Shown one piece after another: positions 18,130 through 26,727 of a DNA stretch of 64,000 nucleotides; within the stretch, counting starts at the first letter, position 1; the number at the start of each line of letters is the position of its first letter. Source of the stretch: Bacteriovoracaceae bacterium UBA7317 (GTDB taxonomy: Bacteria > Bdellovibrionota > Bacteriovoracia > Bacteriovoracales > Bacteriovoracaceae); NCBI GenBank assembly GCA_002474345.1, contig DKQD01000120.1:23148-87147 (forward strand). The letters run 5' to 3'. The notes under the pieces were generated by a model, which had not been told where the DNA came from, did not search any database, and saw only the letters and a list, made by a program, of their open reading frames with translations. The position numbers and the translations under genes were made by a program.

Positions 18130-18447
18130 TTAAATTCCTGGAAAGGAGTTTACATATTTTATTTTTATATCTGGAAAAGAATTCACGAATTTAACAGTGA
18201 AATCTGGAAAACTTTCAACAAAAACCCACTCTCCACAGCTATTAGCAAAAGAGTTAACTTTTTTTACCTTGAGGTCCGGAAAAGAGTTGACCTCTTCCAC
18301 TAAAATATCAGGAAAAGAGTTAACAACCTTTACCTTTCCAAACAGTGGAATCCCCTTCCAGGTACAACCACTATCGACTTCCGCCTTTACGGTTATGCAA
18401 AAACTAACACATAAAAGAATAAGAGGGACCCACAAACTTCTTTTCAT
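18130..18447 (-). CDS. Exported protein with six VNSFPD repeats on an 11-residue period
   Basis: A 105-residue protein with a signal peptide (1-22). After C-T-W-K-G-I-P-L-F-G-K-V it carries six copies of V-(N/E)-S-F-(P/A)-(D/N/G) at residues 42, 53, 64, 77, 88 and 99. The spacing is exactly 11, except for the third-to-fourth gap, which has a two-residue insert containing Cys71 (NSCGEW). Each unit alternates charged and hydrophobic residues, so a small beta-solenoid or beta-roll is likely. The start is the ATG at 18447, with AAGGAG 6 bases upstream, and not the upstream TTG. Similar small repeat proteins are known to me only as uncharacterised. It is coupled to ptrB, 11 bases from stop to start. 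Confidence 0.8.
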   Translation of the reverse strand: MKRSLWVPLILLCVSFCITVKAEVDSGCTWKGIPLFGKVKVVNSFPDILVEEVNSFPDLKVKKVNSFANSCGEWVFVESFPDFTVKFVNSFPDIKIKYVNSFPGI

Positions 18448-18511
18448 CGGATGCTCCTTATGATTCAAAGAGTGAACCGTAACACAAGTTTAAGAGAAAG
18501 AGGAGACCCTT

Positions 18512-19807
18512 ATGGATGTCATCGAAAATGGACTCCCCGGGTTATTAGGAGACGGAGAGGAAGTAGACCAGTCAAAGCCGAATATAGGAGAAAATCTAGG
18601 ACCGTTGGCACATAGAATGAGACCTCGAAAGCTTGAAGACTTTGAAGGGTCCACTAACTTAATCGCGAAATACCCGATTCTAAAAGGAAACCCCTTACAT
18701 AGTCTAATCCTATGGGGACCACCTGGTTGTGGAAAAACCACACTGGCGGAGGTACTTGCCTTAGAAAAAGAAATTCCTTTTTTCAAATTTAACGCAGTCC
18801 TAGGAGGGTTGGCCGAGCTTAGAAAGGTCATTGAAAAAGGTAAAAAGGCTTCTCTTGAAGGGAATTCACCCTGGATTCTCTTTATTGACGAAATTCACCG
18901 TTTTAATAAGGCCCAGCAAGATGCCCTCCTCCCTTTTGTTGAAACGGGTTCATTTATACTAGTAGGTGCCACCACTGAAAGTCCTTATACGGCCATAAAT
19001 AAAGCTCTTTTAAGCCGAGTTCAAACGATAAAACTACCAAAACTTTCAGAAGACTCTATATTATCTCTTCTGGAAAAGGCCTTAAAAAAAGAAGGAAGAA
19101 AAGCATCTCAAAAAATTCTTCAGGCTTTTTCACATCTGTGTGATGGCGATAGCAGAAAAGCGCTCAGTTACCTTGAAAATGCTTTTCACTCGCCTATCAT
19201 TAACAAGGAAAGCCCTACCAAAAAGGAAATCCAAACACTTACTCTAGGGGCACACAGAACCTTTGATCGGGATGGAGATAGACATTATGATGTCATTTCA
19301 GCTTTTATTAAAAGTATGCGTGGCTCAGACCCTCACTCTGCGACTCTTTGGCTCGCGGTAATGATTGAAGGAGGAGAAGATCCTCAATTTATTGCTAGAA
19401 GGCTTGTTATTTTCGCTTCCGAAGATATTGGAAATGCAGACCCAAGGGCCCTTACTTTGGCGACAAGTTGCCTCCAAGCAGTCCAATCAATAGGAATGCC
19501 TGAATCAAGGATTATCCTATCACAAACAACAAATTATCTAGCTTCGACAGTAAAAAGTAATGCTTCTTACAAAGCAATTAATGATGCTATTGAATTTGTT
19601 AAAGAAAGGCCTACAATTGAAGTCCCACCACACCTTAAAAATAAAGGTCCTCAAAAAAAAGAGTATAAATACCCTCATAATTACCCTGAAGGACACATCC
19701 CGCAGGAATACTCTTCACATAATACACCTCTTTTCTATAAACCTTTTCCAAGAGGGCAAGAAGCCTTCCTTCTAGAAAGGCTTAAAAAGCTAGGTCTTTT
19801 AAAATGA
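18512..19807 (+). CDS. rarA: Replication-associated recombination protein A (RarA/MgsA)
   Basis: A 431-residue AAA+ ATPase that acts at stalled replication forks and binds SSB. It shows the family N-terminus (PLAHRMRPRKLEDFEG), Walker A GPPGCGKTT near residues 70-78, Walker B LFIDEIHRFN, the sensor region GATTES, and arginine-finger context LLSRVQ. The C-terminal MgsA clamp-loader-like tetramerisation region carries AVMIEGGEDPQFIARRLVIFASEDIG-type sequence and Y-K-Y-P-H-N-Y. AGGAG lies just upstream of the ATG. It is divergent from the repeat protein and ptrB, and ends 17 bases from the convergent receiver gene. Confidence 0.95.
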   Translation: MDVIENGLPGLLGDGEEVDQSKPNIGENLGPLAHRMRPRKLEDFEGSTNLIAKYPILKGNPLHSLILWGPPGCGKTTLAEVLALEKEIPFFKFNAVLGGLAELRKVIEKGKKASLEGNSPWILFIDEIHRFNKAQQDALLPFVETGSFILVGATTESPYTAINKALLSRVQTIKLPKLSEDSILSLLEKALKKEGRKASQKILQAFSHLCDGDSRKALSYLENAFHSPIINKESPTKKEIQTLTLGAHRTFDRDGDRHYDVISAFIKSMRGSDPHSATLWLAVMIEGGEDPQFIARRLVIFASEDIGNADPRALTLATSCLQAVQSIGMPESRIILSQTTNYLASTVKSNASYKAINDAIEFVKERPTIEVPPHLKNKGPQKKEYKYPHNYPEGHIPQEYSSHNTPLFYKPFPRGQEAFLLERLKKLGLLK

Positions 19808-19824
19808 GATTTATTTAGGGAATA

Positions 19825-20184
19825 CTAGGTCAGAAGGGTCTCTATAACTTTGAGAAACCGAAGCTCTGAGATAGGCTTAACGAGCCAGAATGAAACTCCA
19901 CACTCCTTACCTTGCTTTTTTAATTGAGGATCAAATTCAGTTGTACACATCATTATAGGAGGGCACTCATAACCGAGTCCTTCTTCTTTTATTTTTTTAA
20001 GCATTGAAAGTCCATCAAGGCGAGGCATGTTAAGGTCTGTAATGACAAGATCAACTTTGTTTTCTCTTAATTTTTCAAGTCCCTCTTGACCGTCCACTGC
20101 AGAAGTCACTTCATACTCATCTGAAAGAAGGTTTTCTAGCTTTCTTCTGAAGTCCTGGCTATCCTCGATTATCATGACCTTCAT
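19825..20184 (-). CDS. Single-domain response regulator (receiver)
   Basis: A 119-residue CheY-like receiver with no output domain. The acid pair is Glu7/Asp8, the phosphorylation site is Asp50 in V-I-T-D-L-N-M-P, the switch residues are Thr81/Thr82, and the conserved lysine is Lys103 in LVKP. It is a close paralogue of the receiver at 31707-32069, with the same D-F-R-x-K opening and near-identical TTE-x-x-PQL and SxW-x-x-KP segments. It may share the CheA-like kinases of this window. AAGGAG lies 9 bases before the ATG. Confidence 0.92.
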   Translation of the reverse strand: MKVMIIEDSQDFRRKLENLLSDEYEVTSAVDGQEGLEKLRENKVDLVITDLNMPRLDGLSMLKKIKEEGLGYECPPIMMCTTEFDPQLKKQGKECGVSFWLVKPISELRFLKVIETLLT

Positions 20185-20369
20185 AATTCATCACTCCTTA
20201 AATACCAGACAAGAAACAGTTTCTATGCCCTATAGTGAATTGTGCATCATAAATTTCTAAACACCCTTACAAATTCCATCGGTCTTTCTTTTAAAAAGGT
20301 TTAAATTTATTAAAAACAGGATATTAGGCACCTAATCTTAAGATAAAAGACAAAAAATAATGGAAAAAA

Positions 20370-22184
20370 TTAAGGACTAAATCTATTCAATTTTTTTTCT
20401 TTATCAATAAAATAAAGAATTGAATCTTTCTCATTTTGAAGTTCATTGAGTAGAGCTTCGTATTGAGTAATAACAGTAAGAGGCTTTGTTTTTTTAGTTG
20501 GAGTAAGAAAGCCACTCTCTTCTGTGAATGGAGGAACAAAAAGAAACTTTTTGGGAATTGGGAAAAATTTCTCACTCTCAAGCTCTTTAATAATAAAGGC
20601 ACACTCTTTGTACAAATTAATGAGATAGGAAGGGTTTTCAACGTGCTCTTGATAATCCTGAGACTCTTCTCCCAAGGTTATAATCCCTATTGGGATGGGA
20701 CTATTTAAGATATGAACAACGACTTGTTGAATATGATTTGACTTATCAAGAATTGTCTCCGCTATGGATTCAATATTATAAAAACGACCATCCGCTGCTT
20801 TAAGAAAGTTTTTAGACCTTCCCTTTAAAAACAGGTAACCATCTTCATCAAATACGCCTCTATCGCCTGTCTTAAACCAACCTTTTTCATCAAAGTTATC
20901 TTGCTTCCCAAAGTTAAGATAACCATCAAAAACATTATTACCTTTTACCCATATATCTCCAATTCCATTTTCATCACTTTTTCTGATCTCAATCTCATTG
21001 CAAGCAGCTTTTTTTCCGCAAGAACCTCTTTTACCTACTCTATCGAAAGTTAACGTGCAGGTCGTCTCACTCATTCCATAAGCTTCTACAATTTTTATTC
21101 CAAATGTATGAAGAAAAATATCATAAGTTTTGCCATTGAGAGCAGCTCCTCCAGAAAGAATATTTTTTAGACGAGAAAAACCAAGCTTCTTTTTAATCGC
21201 TTTTGAAAGGATTGGTTTTATAAAAAGTTTATTTTTCCAAGTGGGCGACGTTAGGTCTTTTTCCTTAAAGAATCCCCCAAGCATTTTAGTAAGTTTTTCT
21301 TCAACTCCATGGGCCAATGTTTGAAAAAGAAGGGGTACCCCAAACATATAAGTTGGTTGAATTTTAGGTAAATCCTCTAAAAAGGTATCTTTTGTCGTGA
21401 TATAGCCTTGAAAAAGCCCCATGTAGGAGAGAGCAAAAATTGAAGTTTGAAATATATGGGCATTTGGTAAAAAAAAGGGGCAAATCTGCCTTTCTGTAAC
21501 ACCACCAAACATATTTTTAAGGAACCCATAACCAGAATATATAGAATTTTTGTTTGTTATGGGAACGCCTTTTGGTGTTCCTGTGGAACCCGAGGTATAG
21601 ACGACTTTGAAAACATCATTTTGTTCTTTTTCAATATCAGGTATAGGAATATTAGGGATAACTGATTCATCCATCGGTAAATCAAGGGGTTCGACGGAAG
21701 AAAATCCATGGTCCCCTTTTACTTCGGTTCCTTCTATTAAAAAGACTCTTTTAAAAGATTTCTTAATATCTGAAGGTAAAGTGGAAGCTTTTTTTAAACC
21801 TTCCTGATTAAGGATCAATATATCAACATTAGAATCAATGATCTTAAAAGAAATATGTTCAATACTGTCATTTTTATAAAAGCCTGTCGTATATTTTTTA
21901 TTCATCCAACAACCCATATCAACACCCATAATATCAATGTGGTTGTCACTTATGTATGCAACATTATGTCCTTCAAGCTTTTTATGAATAAGAGAGAAAA
22001 AGTACCCTTTACTTAGTACATCCGAAGCACGATAATTCCTATTATAATCCCCATTATCATCTCTCATTTTTACAATTATAGGATTATTTTGTTCTTTATA
22101 AGTTTTTAATAGAATTCCAAGAAGACTTCCTCCCTCTAAAACCTTTTGGTAGATACCCTCCAATTTTCCAAATAACTCTCTCAT
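20370..22184 (-). CDS. AMP-forming acyl-CoA synthetase / ligase
   Basis: A 604-residue ANL-superfamily adenylating enzyme, probably activating a fatty acid as acyl-AMP and then acyl-CoA. Motifs: the P-loop-like YTSGSTGTPKGVP near residues 194-206, a G-G-A-A-L-N segment, YGMSETT near 376, W-F-K-T-G-D-R-G near 445 and the hinge G-R-S-K-N-F-L-K. It differs from the second ligase at 54437 and lacks most of that protein's FadD15-like features. The C-terminal domain is long. GAAAGG precedes the ATG. The substrate is uncertain; a fatty or aryl acid is most likely. Confidence 0.85.
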   Translation of the reverse strand: MRELFGKLEGIYQKVLEGGSLLGILLKTYKEQNNPIIVKMRDDNGDYNRNYRASDVLSKGYFFSLIHKKLEGHNVAYISDNHIDIMGVDMGCWMNKKYTTGFYKNDSIEHISFKIIDSNVDILILNQEGLKKASTLPSDIKKSFKRVFLIEGTEVKGDHGFSSVEPLDLPMDESVIPNIPIPDIEKEQNDVFKVVYTSGSTGTPKGVPITNKNSIYSGYGFLKNMFGGVTERQICPFFLPNAHIFQTSIFALSYMGLFQGYITTKDTFLEDLPKIQPTYMFGVPLLFQTLAHGVEEKLTKMLGGFFKEKDLTSPTWKNKLFIKPILSKAIKKKLGFSRLKNILSGGAALNGKTYDIFLHTFGIKIVEAYGMSETTCTLTFDRVGKRGSCGKKAACNEIEIRKSDENGIGDIWVKGNNVFDGYLNFGKQDNFDEKGWFKTGDRGVFDEDGYLFLKGRSKNFLKAADGRFYNIESIAETILDKSNHIQQVVVHILNSPIPIGIITLGEESQDYQEHVENPSYLINLYKECAFIIKELESEKFFPIPKKFLFVPPFTEESGFLTPTKKTKPLTVITQYEALLNELQNEKDSILYFIDKEKKLNRFSP

Positions 22185-22342
22185 CCTTTCACCCTTAATT
22201 TTCTGATAATTAATGTCTAGGTTATCACTAAAAAGGGAAATTTTTTTGAAAAACCCAAAAGTTTCAATTCTTTTGACATAATATCTAAGCTAAAAAAAAA
22301 TGATTTTAGATATTTCAAACATTATTTCAAAAGGAGGCTAAA

Positions 22343-24223
22343 ATGATCGGCCAAAAACTGTTTGCTAAACAAACCTTTAAAAAGGCCAAGTTTTTTTTAC
22401 TTGTTGCCCTTTTAATTCCTCAACTCCTTTTTGCAAGAACAACCCAGTATGACAAAATGGTTGGTGTTAATTCACCATGGAGGTTTTTAAAAAACTATAC
22501 GATAAAGTTTGAAGAACTTCCTACTGAAGGATCCCTTGCTGATAAACCATGGAGTGGTGATTATTGGGCGGACTTTTTGGGTGGTACCACATATAGATGG
22601 TATCCTCTTCCAAAAAGCAAGCAGGACAAAAGAAACCCAAAAAGATTTGGTTATAAACACCCCACCCCTGAAGAAATAAAAAAAATGGACCTACGAATTC
22701 TTTCACCAGCTGAAAAATATGATCTTTTTATGGGAGACTTAAATTGGACAATAACAAAACAAGAAAGGGAAAGAACTGGTGTTTTAAAAACGATTAAAGG
22801 CAGCCCTAATTATGATCCTTCTTTTAAAATTGAAGGTTGGTGGGGTCTTTGTCATGCTTGGGCGCCAGCAACTATTTTATATAAAAACCCGGCCCCAATT
22901 ACCTTAAAGAACCCTCAGGGAATTAAAGTTCCATTTGGCGCATCGGATATAAAAGCCCTCCTTTCCCTCCATATGCATACAGTTCCAGAAAGATCTTCTG
23001 AGTACACTTTCCTGGGCGACAGGTGCTTCACAGATTTAAAGTCAATTTTCGGAAAATGGGCAAATTTTTGGAACACTCATTCACCAGGAGCAGATGAAAA
23101 AACCCTAAAAGAGTTAAGAAAAAAGGCCAAAGAAGGCTTAGATAATGAACTTAAAGGCTTAAAAGAGTGTAATGATATGAATCCCGGTGCCTTCCATGTA
23201 GCACTCGGAAATAGCATAGGACACAATAAAGATGGTTTCGTAATGGATAAAGATAGAGGTGCTGAAACGTGGAATCAGGGTGTCTATGGCTATAAAGTAA
23301 AAATCCTAAAAACGAGAAATGAAAAGGTCAAAGACAAACCTTTTACGGTTCACTCAATTGAAAACACCGTTACCTGGGTTACTGAAATTGGTCATAGCTG
23401 GAAAAAAGTTAAAGGTGGTATTGGCCTTACAACAACCAAATATATTTATGACCTCTACTTGGATGAAAATGGTAATATCAAAGGTGGAAAATGGCTAACA
23501 CAAGACTTAATGGATCGTCCTGACATTATTTGGATGAGAAGACCTAGGCCAAAATTTGAAAGAGGGCTTAAGGGTCTTACCAGTATCTACAAAGCATCTG
23601 AAAAGGAGTCATCAAAACGTTATACAAAAGATGAGTTAAAATCTTTATTTAGAAAGTCCGCAAAGAAAATAATGATGGCCAATCGATTTGTGAAAAACTC
23701 CAAAGAACTTGTCAAAATGAGAAAGGAAATGAGAGTGAGCTATTATGAAAGGCTCAAGAAAACTGTTGTAGGAAGTTTCTTTAGTCAAATGAAAGAGCGC
23801 GATAATAGAGACAAGAGAATTTTGGAATCTTTAAGGCCTAAATTAGAGAGAGCGAGGAAAAGAATTGCTAGAGAAAATGATTTAAAAGATAAAAAACATG
23901 ATAAAAACAAACCATGTCTTTACAGTCTTGTTAATTGGAAAGGGAAACTTAGGAAGGAGTTTTTAGAAAAGAAAAACGGGGCCAATAACTGTAAAAAAGC
24001 AAGGTCCAAATGTGAGAAAAATAAGCGCCATAGATGGGAAAATTGCTACTATGGAAAAGCGACCGACCACTATAAACCTTGCACTTTCGAACTTTTAAGT
24101 AAAAAAGGTAAGTCTCTCGGAAAGTTTACAGAGAACGGAGCTTATGGAGAATTTAATTGCAAAGTTTCAAAGTTAAGATGCTCAGTCAGGAAGTTATTTG
24201 TTCGAAAATGCGTAAAAAGATGA
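22343..24223 (+). CDS. Secreted transglutaminase of the oomycete-elicitor (GP42) type, with cysteine-rich tail
   Basis: A 626-residue exported protein resembling the TGase_elicitor family (Phytophthora GP42/M81D), Ca-dependent enzymes that cross-link glutamine to lysine. Signal peptide 12-31. Core (about 69-410): PWSGDYWADFLGG, LSPAEKYDLFMG, catalytic Cys170 in GLCHAWAPAT, IKALLSLHMH, His284 in NPGAFHVALGN, Asp302 in GFVMDKD and ETWNQGVYGY. A basic coiled-coil-like linker (about 420-515) leads to two tandem modules of about 50 residues with four cysteines each (525, 550, 557, 568 and 580, 606, 613, 623). AAGGAGG lies ahead of the ATG. It converges with a shorter paralogue. Confidence 0.8.
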   Translation: MIGQKLFAKQTFKKAKFFLLVALLIPQLLFARTTQYDKMVGVNSPWRFLKNYTIKFEELPTEGSLADKPWSGDYWADFLGGTTYRWYPLPKSKQDKRNPKRFGYKHPTPEEIKKMDLRILSPAEKYDLFMGDLNWTITKQERERTGVLKTIKGSPNYDPSFKIEGWWGLCHAWAPATILYKNPAPITLKNPQGIKVPFGASDIKALLSLHMHTVPERSSEYTFLGDRCFTDLKSIFGKWANFWNTHSPGADEKTLKELRKKAKEGLDNELKGLKECNDMNPGAFHVALGNSIGHNKDGFVMDKDRGAETWNQGVYGYKVKILKTRNEKVKDKPFTVHSIENTVTWVTEIGHSWKKVKGGIGLTTTKYIYDLYLDENGNIKGGKWLTQDLMDRPDIIWMRRPRPKFERGLKGLTSIYKASEKESSKRYTKDELKSLFRKSAKKIMMANRFVKNSKELVKMRKEMRVSYYERLKKTVVGSFFSQMKERDNRDKRILESLRPKLERARKRIARENDLKDKKHDKNKPCLYSLVNWKGKLRKEFLEKKNGANNCKKARSKCEKNKRHRWENCYYGKATDHYKPCTFELLSKKGKSLGKFTENGAYGEFNCKVSKLRCSVRKLFVRKCVKR

Positions 24224-24250
24224 GAACTTTTTAATAAAATTTTTGTAAAA

Positions 24251-24277
24251 AAAAAGGGCCTTTAAAAGGCCCTTTTT
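24251..24277 (+). terminator. Bidirectional terminator between the two transglutaminase genes
   Basis: A 12-bp perfect stem AAAAAGGGCCTT / AAGGCCCTTTTT with a 3-base loop lies 28 bases after one stop codon and 25 bases from the other. A- and T-runs on both sides suit termination in both directions. Confidence 0.92.
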
Positions 24278-24301
24278 CCCGCTAGGCTTGAAAATTTTTG
24301 A

Positions 24302-25468
24302 TTATTTATTTTTTAAGGACATCTTATAAATCTTTTTTAGATTCCTAAAGTAACCACTGAACTTAGGTTTTTCTTGTTTCCAAATAAAGTCTGGTCTATC
24401 GTATGAAATCCAAGACCCACCTACAATTCTATCTTTAGAATCTAACTCTAGAGCGTATTCATAATCATCTACATTATATCCGTACATAAGACCCTTTTCA
24501 CCGTCTTCATCAAGTTCATTTTCATAGAAATCAACTAGTTTATTAACTTCTGAATGAGGCTCTTCATCTATATAGAAAACTTCTGTTTTCAAAACAACTT
24601 CTTTAACTGTTCTAGGGTCAGCTCCACGCGAAGGGGCCCTCATAGAAATGACTTCAGAATCATAACGGAAGACAGCTTGGTTCCAAACCTCAAGGTCTCT
24701 CGTTTTATCCATAATAAAAGATTCATTCATTTTGCCAATTTGGTTTGCTAAGGCAATATGAAATGCACCAGCATTTGTATCTTGACAAGCCGCTTTGTTT
24801 TCTACAGCTCTTGGATTCTTTTTAAAATCAAAATTACAACGTCTACCCAGGTTATAAGTTTTAACCTTCCTCTGATTCATGTGCATGTGATAAGTTAAAA
24901 GCGCCTTAAGATCTGAGGAATTAAAGTTTATTTTATGACCTCTCTTCCCTCTAACAGTCACCTTACCAGGTGCTTTATACAAATAAGTTGCTGGTGCCCA
25001 AGCATGACACAAGCCTTCCCATTCAGGGATTTCTCTATCAGTAAAGATTCCAGTTCTCTTTCTCTCGTATTTTGTCAGAGGAAAATTTCTTTTTCCAAGA
25101 TATAAGTCGTATTTTTCAGCAGGCGATAATTTGTTAATATCAGTTCCTTTACCTGGTGTCTCATACATATATGAAGATTTATCATCCTCTCCAATTTGCC
25201 AACGAAAGGTTATTCCCCCTCTCCAAGTTGCCCAATAATCTCCTGTCCAAGGAGTTTCAGTTAACTCTCCTGATAAGTTTAGCCCACCATCGAGAGAAAG
25301 ACCTTTTTCATTGGTTTTAAAAGAGAAAGTTGTCTCGTAATTTTTGGTTCCAAAGTTAAAAGGTGAATTTGCCCTGTCCCATCCGGAAAAACTATAAGCT
25401 TTGGGTAAGAAAGCAGTTAAAGTTAAGATTAATAAAGCAAACTTTTTTAAAAAGGTTTTGAAATACAT
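24302..25468 (-). CDS. Secreted transglutaminase (GP42 type), short paralogue
   Basis: A 388-residue paralogue of the 22343-24223 protein. It has the export signal (8-26), PWTGDYWATWRGG, LSPAEKYDLYLG, catalytic Cys154 in GLCHAWAPAT, LKALLTYHMH, His237 in NAGAFHIAL, Asp254 in FIMDKTRD, E-V-W-N-Q-A-V and the closing G-G-S-W-I-S-Y-D-R-P-D-F-I-W. It lacks the linker and cysteine modules of its partner and contains an acidic insert near 320-350. The shared catalytic Cys/His/Asp set predicts an active protein cross-linking enzyme outside the cytoplasm. GGAG lies 6 bases before the ATG. Confidence 0.8.
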   Translation of the reverse strand: MYFKTFLKKFALLILTLTAFLPKAYSFSGWDRANSPFNFGTKNYETTFSFKTNEKGLSLDGGLNLSGELTETPWTGDYWATWRGGITFRWQIGEDDKSSYMYETPGKGTDINKLSPAEKYDLYLGKRNFPLTKYERKRTGIFTDREIPEWEGLCHAWAPATYLYKAPGKVTVRGKRGHKINFNSSDLKALLTYHMHMNQRKVKTYNLGRRCNFDFKKNPRAVENKAACQDTNAGAFHIALANQIGKMNESFIMDKTRDLEVWNQAVFRYDSEVISMRAPSRGADPRTVKEVVLKTEVFYIDEEPHSEVNKLVDFYENELDEDGEKGLMYGYNVDDYEYALELDSKDRIVGGSWISYDRPDFIWKQEKPKFSGYFRNLKKIYKMSLKNK

Positions 25469-25779
25469 AAATTCTCCATCGATTTAAGGTGCAATACATC
25501 AATAAACCGGAGAATCAGTAATTTCAAATTCAAAAATAAATAAAGAAATTTTTTTATGCTTCAGCATTTATTTGTTTAATTAAAGATATTTATTATTGGT
25601 AGATTTTAGATAATCGATAAAATTTGTTTATATTTATTAGAAGGTCATCATTTTTTCAAAAAGACGCAACTTAAGTAAATTTTAAACTATAATTCATTTA
25701 AATAAATTACCTCCTTAATTATATATTTTTTTTAAAATAAAATATTTTTTAGAATAGTGAAAAAATAGGGGGTCTCAAA
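25469..25779. other. AT-rich divergent promoter region
   Basis: 311 bases between the divergent transglutaminase and binding-protein genes. It is extremely AT-rich (long A and T runs near 25720-25750). No gene or clear hairpin is seen; it presumably contains two promoters. Confidence 0.5.
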
Positions 25780-26649
25780 ATGAAAGGGTTATTTATCCTA
25801 TTTGGTCTTTTAAGTTCTTTAAACCTTTATTCCAAGTCAAGCGTCACACTTGCCGCAGGAGATTGGCCTCCATTTTTAAAAAAGAAAGGCCTGGCCCACC
25901 TTGGAGTAGGTGCTCATATTGTAAAAAAGGCCTTAAAAAGTCAGGGAATCCAAGTAAAGTTTAAGTTTTATCCCTGGTCGAGAGGAATGACTGAGGCAAA
26001 AAAAGCAAAAAAAGTAGATGGGGCCATCTTATGGCTGAAAAACCCAGATAGAGAGAAGATTTTTTACTATAGTGATAAAGTTATGGCCGAAACAAATGTC
26101 TTCTTCCATCTAAAGGGTTCATCTTTTAAATGTAGTTCAGATAATAATTTATTGGCCTATAAGTGCATGGAAGAAATTGCTAAAAAGAACTTGAGAGTTG
26201 GTGGGATATATAAATTTAGTTATTCAAATCATTTTGATAAAGCTGTTGGGAAATCAGGTGATAAAGACGATTCTTCAAAGGCCATTATTAAAAACTTTAA
26301 AAGAAAAAGAAATAGCATCATTAACTTCGAGATGTTAATTAAGGGTAAAATCGATCTCTATCCTCAAGAAATCAATGTTGGTTATTATGAGCTTAACAAT
26401 CTAATTAAAAATAAGTCAGATGCAACAAAAGTAACTCACCTTAATATTCCTCTTCAAGAAAAGCCTTCGTACCTCATAATGAGTAAGAAAAATAAAATAA
26501 ACGAGAAAATTATTAAAAAGTTTAACGAAGGGCTCAAGGCACTAAGAGAATCAGGTGAATATGAGAAAATGTTAGCACTAGACAAATCAGGTGGTTATGC
26601 TTGCAAAGAATTCAAAAAGGAAAACTCTGGAACAATACCTGGTTGTTAA
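25780..26649 (+). CDS. Periplasmic family 3 substrate-binding protein
   Basis: A 289-residue exported protein (signal peptide 1-19) of the bacterial extracellular solute-binding protein family 3. Features: a typical first strand V-T-L-A-A-G-D-W-P-P-F, then G-V-G-A-H-I-V-K-K-A-L, P-W-S-R-G-M near residue 65 and A-I-L-W-L-K-N-P-D-R near 88. No permease or ATPase gene is adjacent. It may therefore be an orphan binding protein, or a ligand sensor for the signalling genes next to it (inference). Two cysteines near the C-terminus (C275, C289) may pair. Followed by a shared terminator. Confidence 0.82.
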   Translation: MKGLFILFGLLSSLNLYSKSSVTLAAGDWPPFLKKKGLAHLGVGAHIVKKALKSQGIQVKFKFYPWSRGMTEAKKAKKVDGAILWLKNPDREKIFYYSDKVMAETNVFFHLKGSSFKCSSDNNLLAYKCMEEIAKKNLRVGGIYKFSYSNHFDKAVGKSGDKDDSSKAIIKNFKRKRNSIINFEMLIKGKIDLYPQEINVGYYELNNLIKNKSDATKVTHLNIPLQEKPSYLIMSKKNKINEKIIKKFNEGLKALRESGEYEKMLALDKSGGYACKEFKKENSGTIPGC

Positions 26650-26667
26650 ATATTTATTTTAATTAGG

Positions 26668-26709
26668 AAGGCCTGTAAAAAAATCTTCTTAGTTTTATTT
26701 ACAGGCCTT
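26668..26709 (+). terminator. Bidirectional hairpin between convergent genes
   Basis: A perfect 12-bp inverted repeat AAGGCCTGTAAA / TTTACAGGCCTT with an 18-base loop, lying between the stop codons at 26649 and 26728. Confidence 0.75.
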
Positions 26710-26727
26710 ATATATTAAAAGTTTTAA

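Noticed and set aside
18197-18463. Plus-strand frame of 88 codons with repeated K-E-L-T motifs
   Set aside because: The repeats are the antisense image of the VNSFPD repeats; the minus strand has the signal peptide and ribosome site.
22261-22342. A perfect TTGACA (22273-22278) as -35 box for the transglutaminase gene
   Set aside because: No acceptable -10 hexamer lies 15-19 bases downstream, so the promoter is not called.
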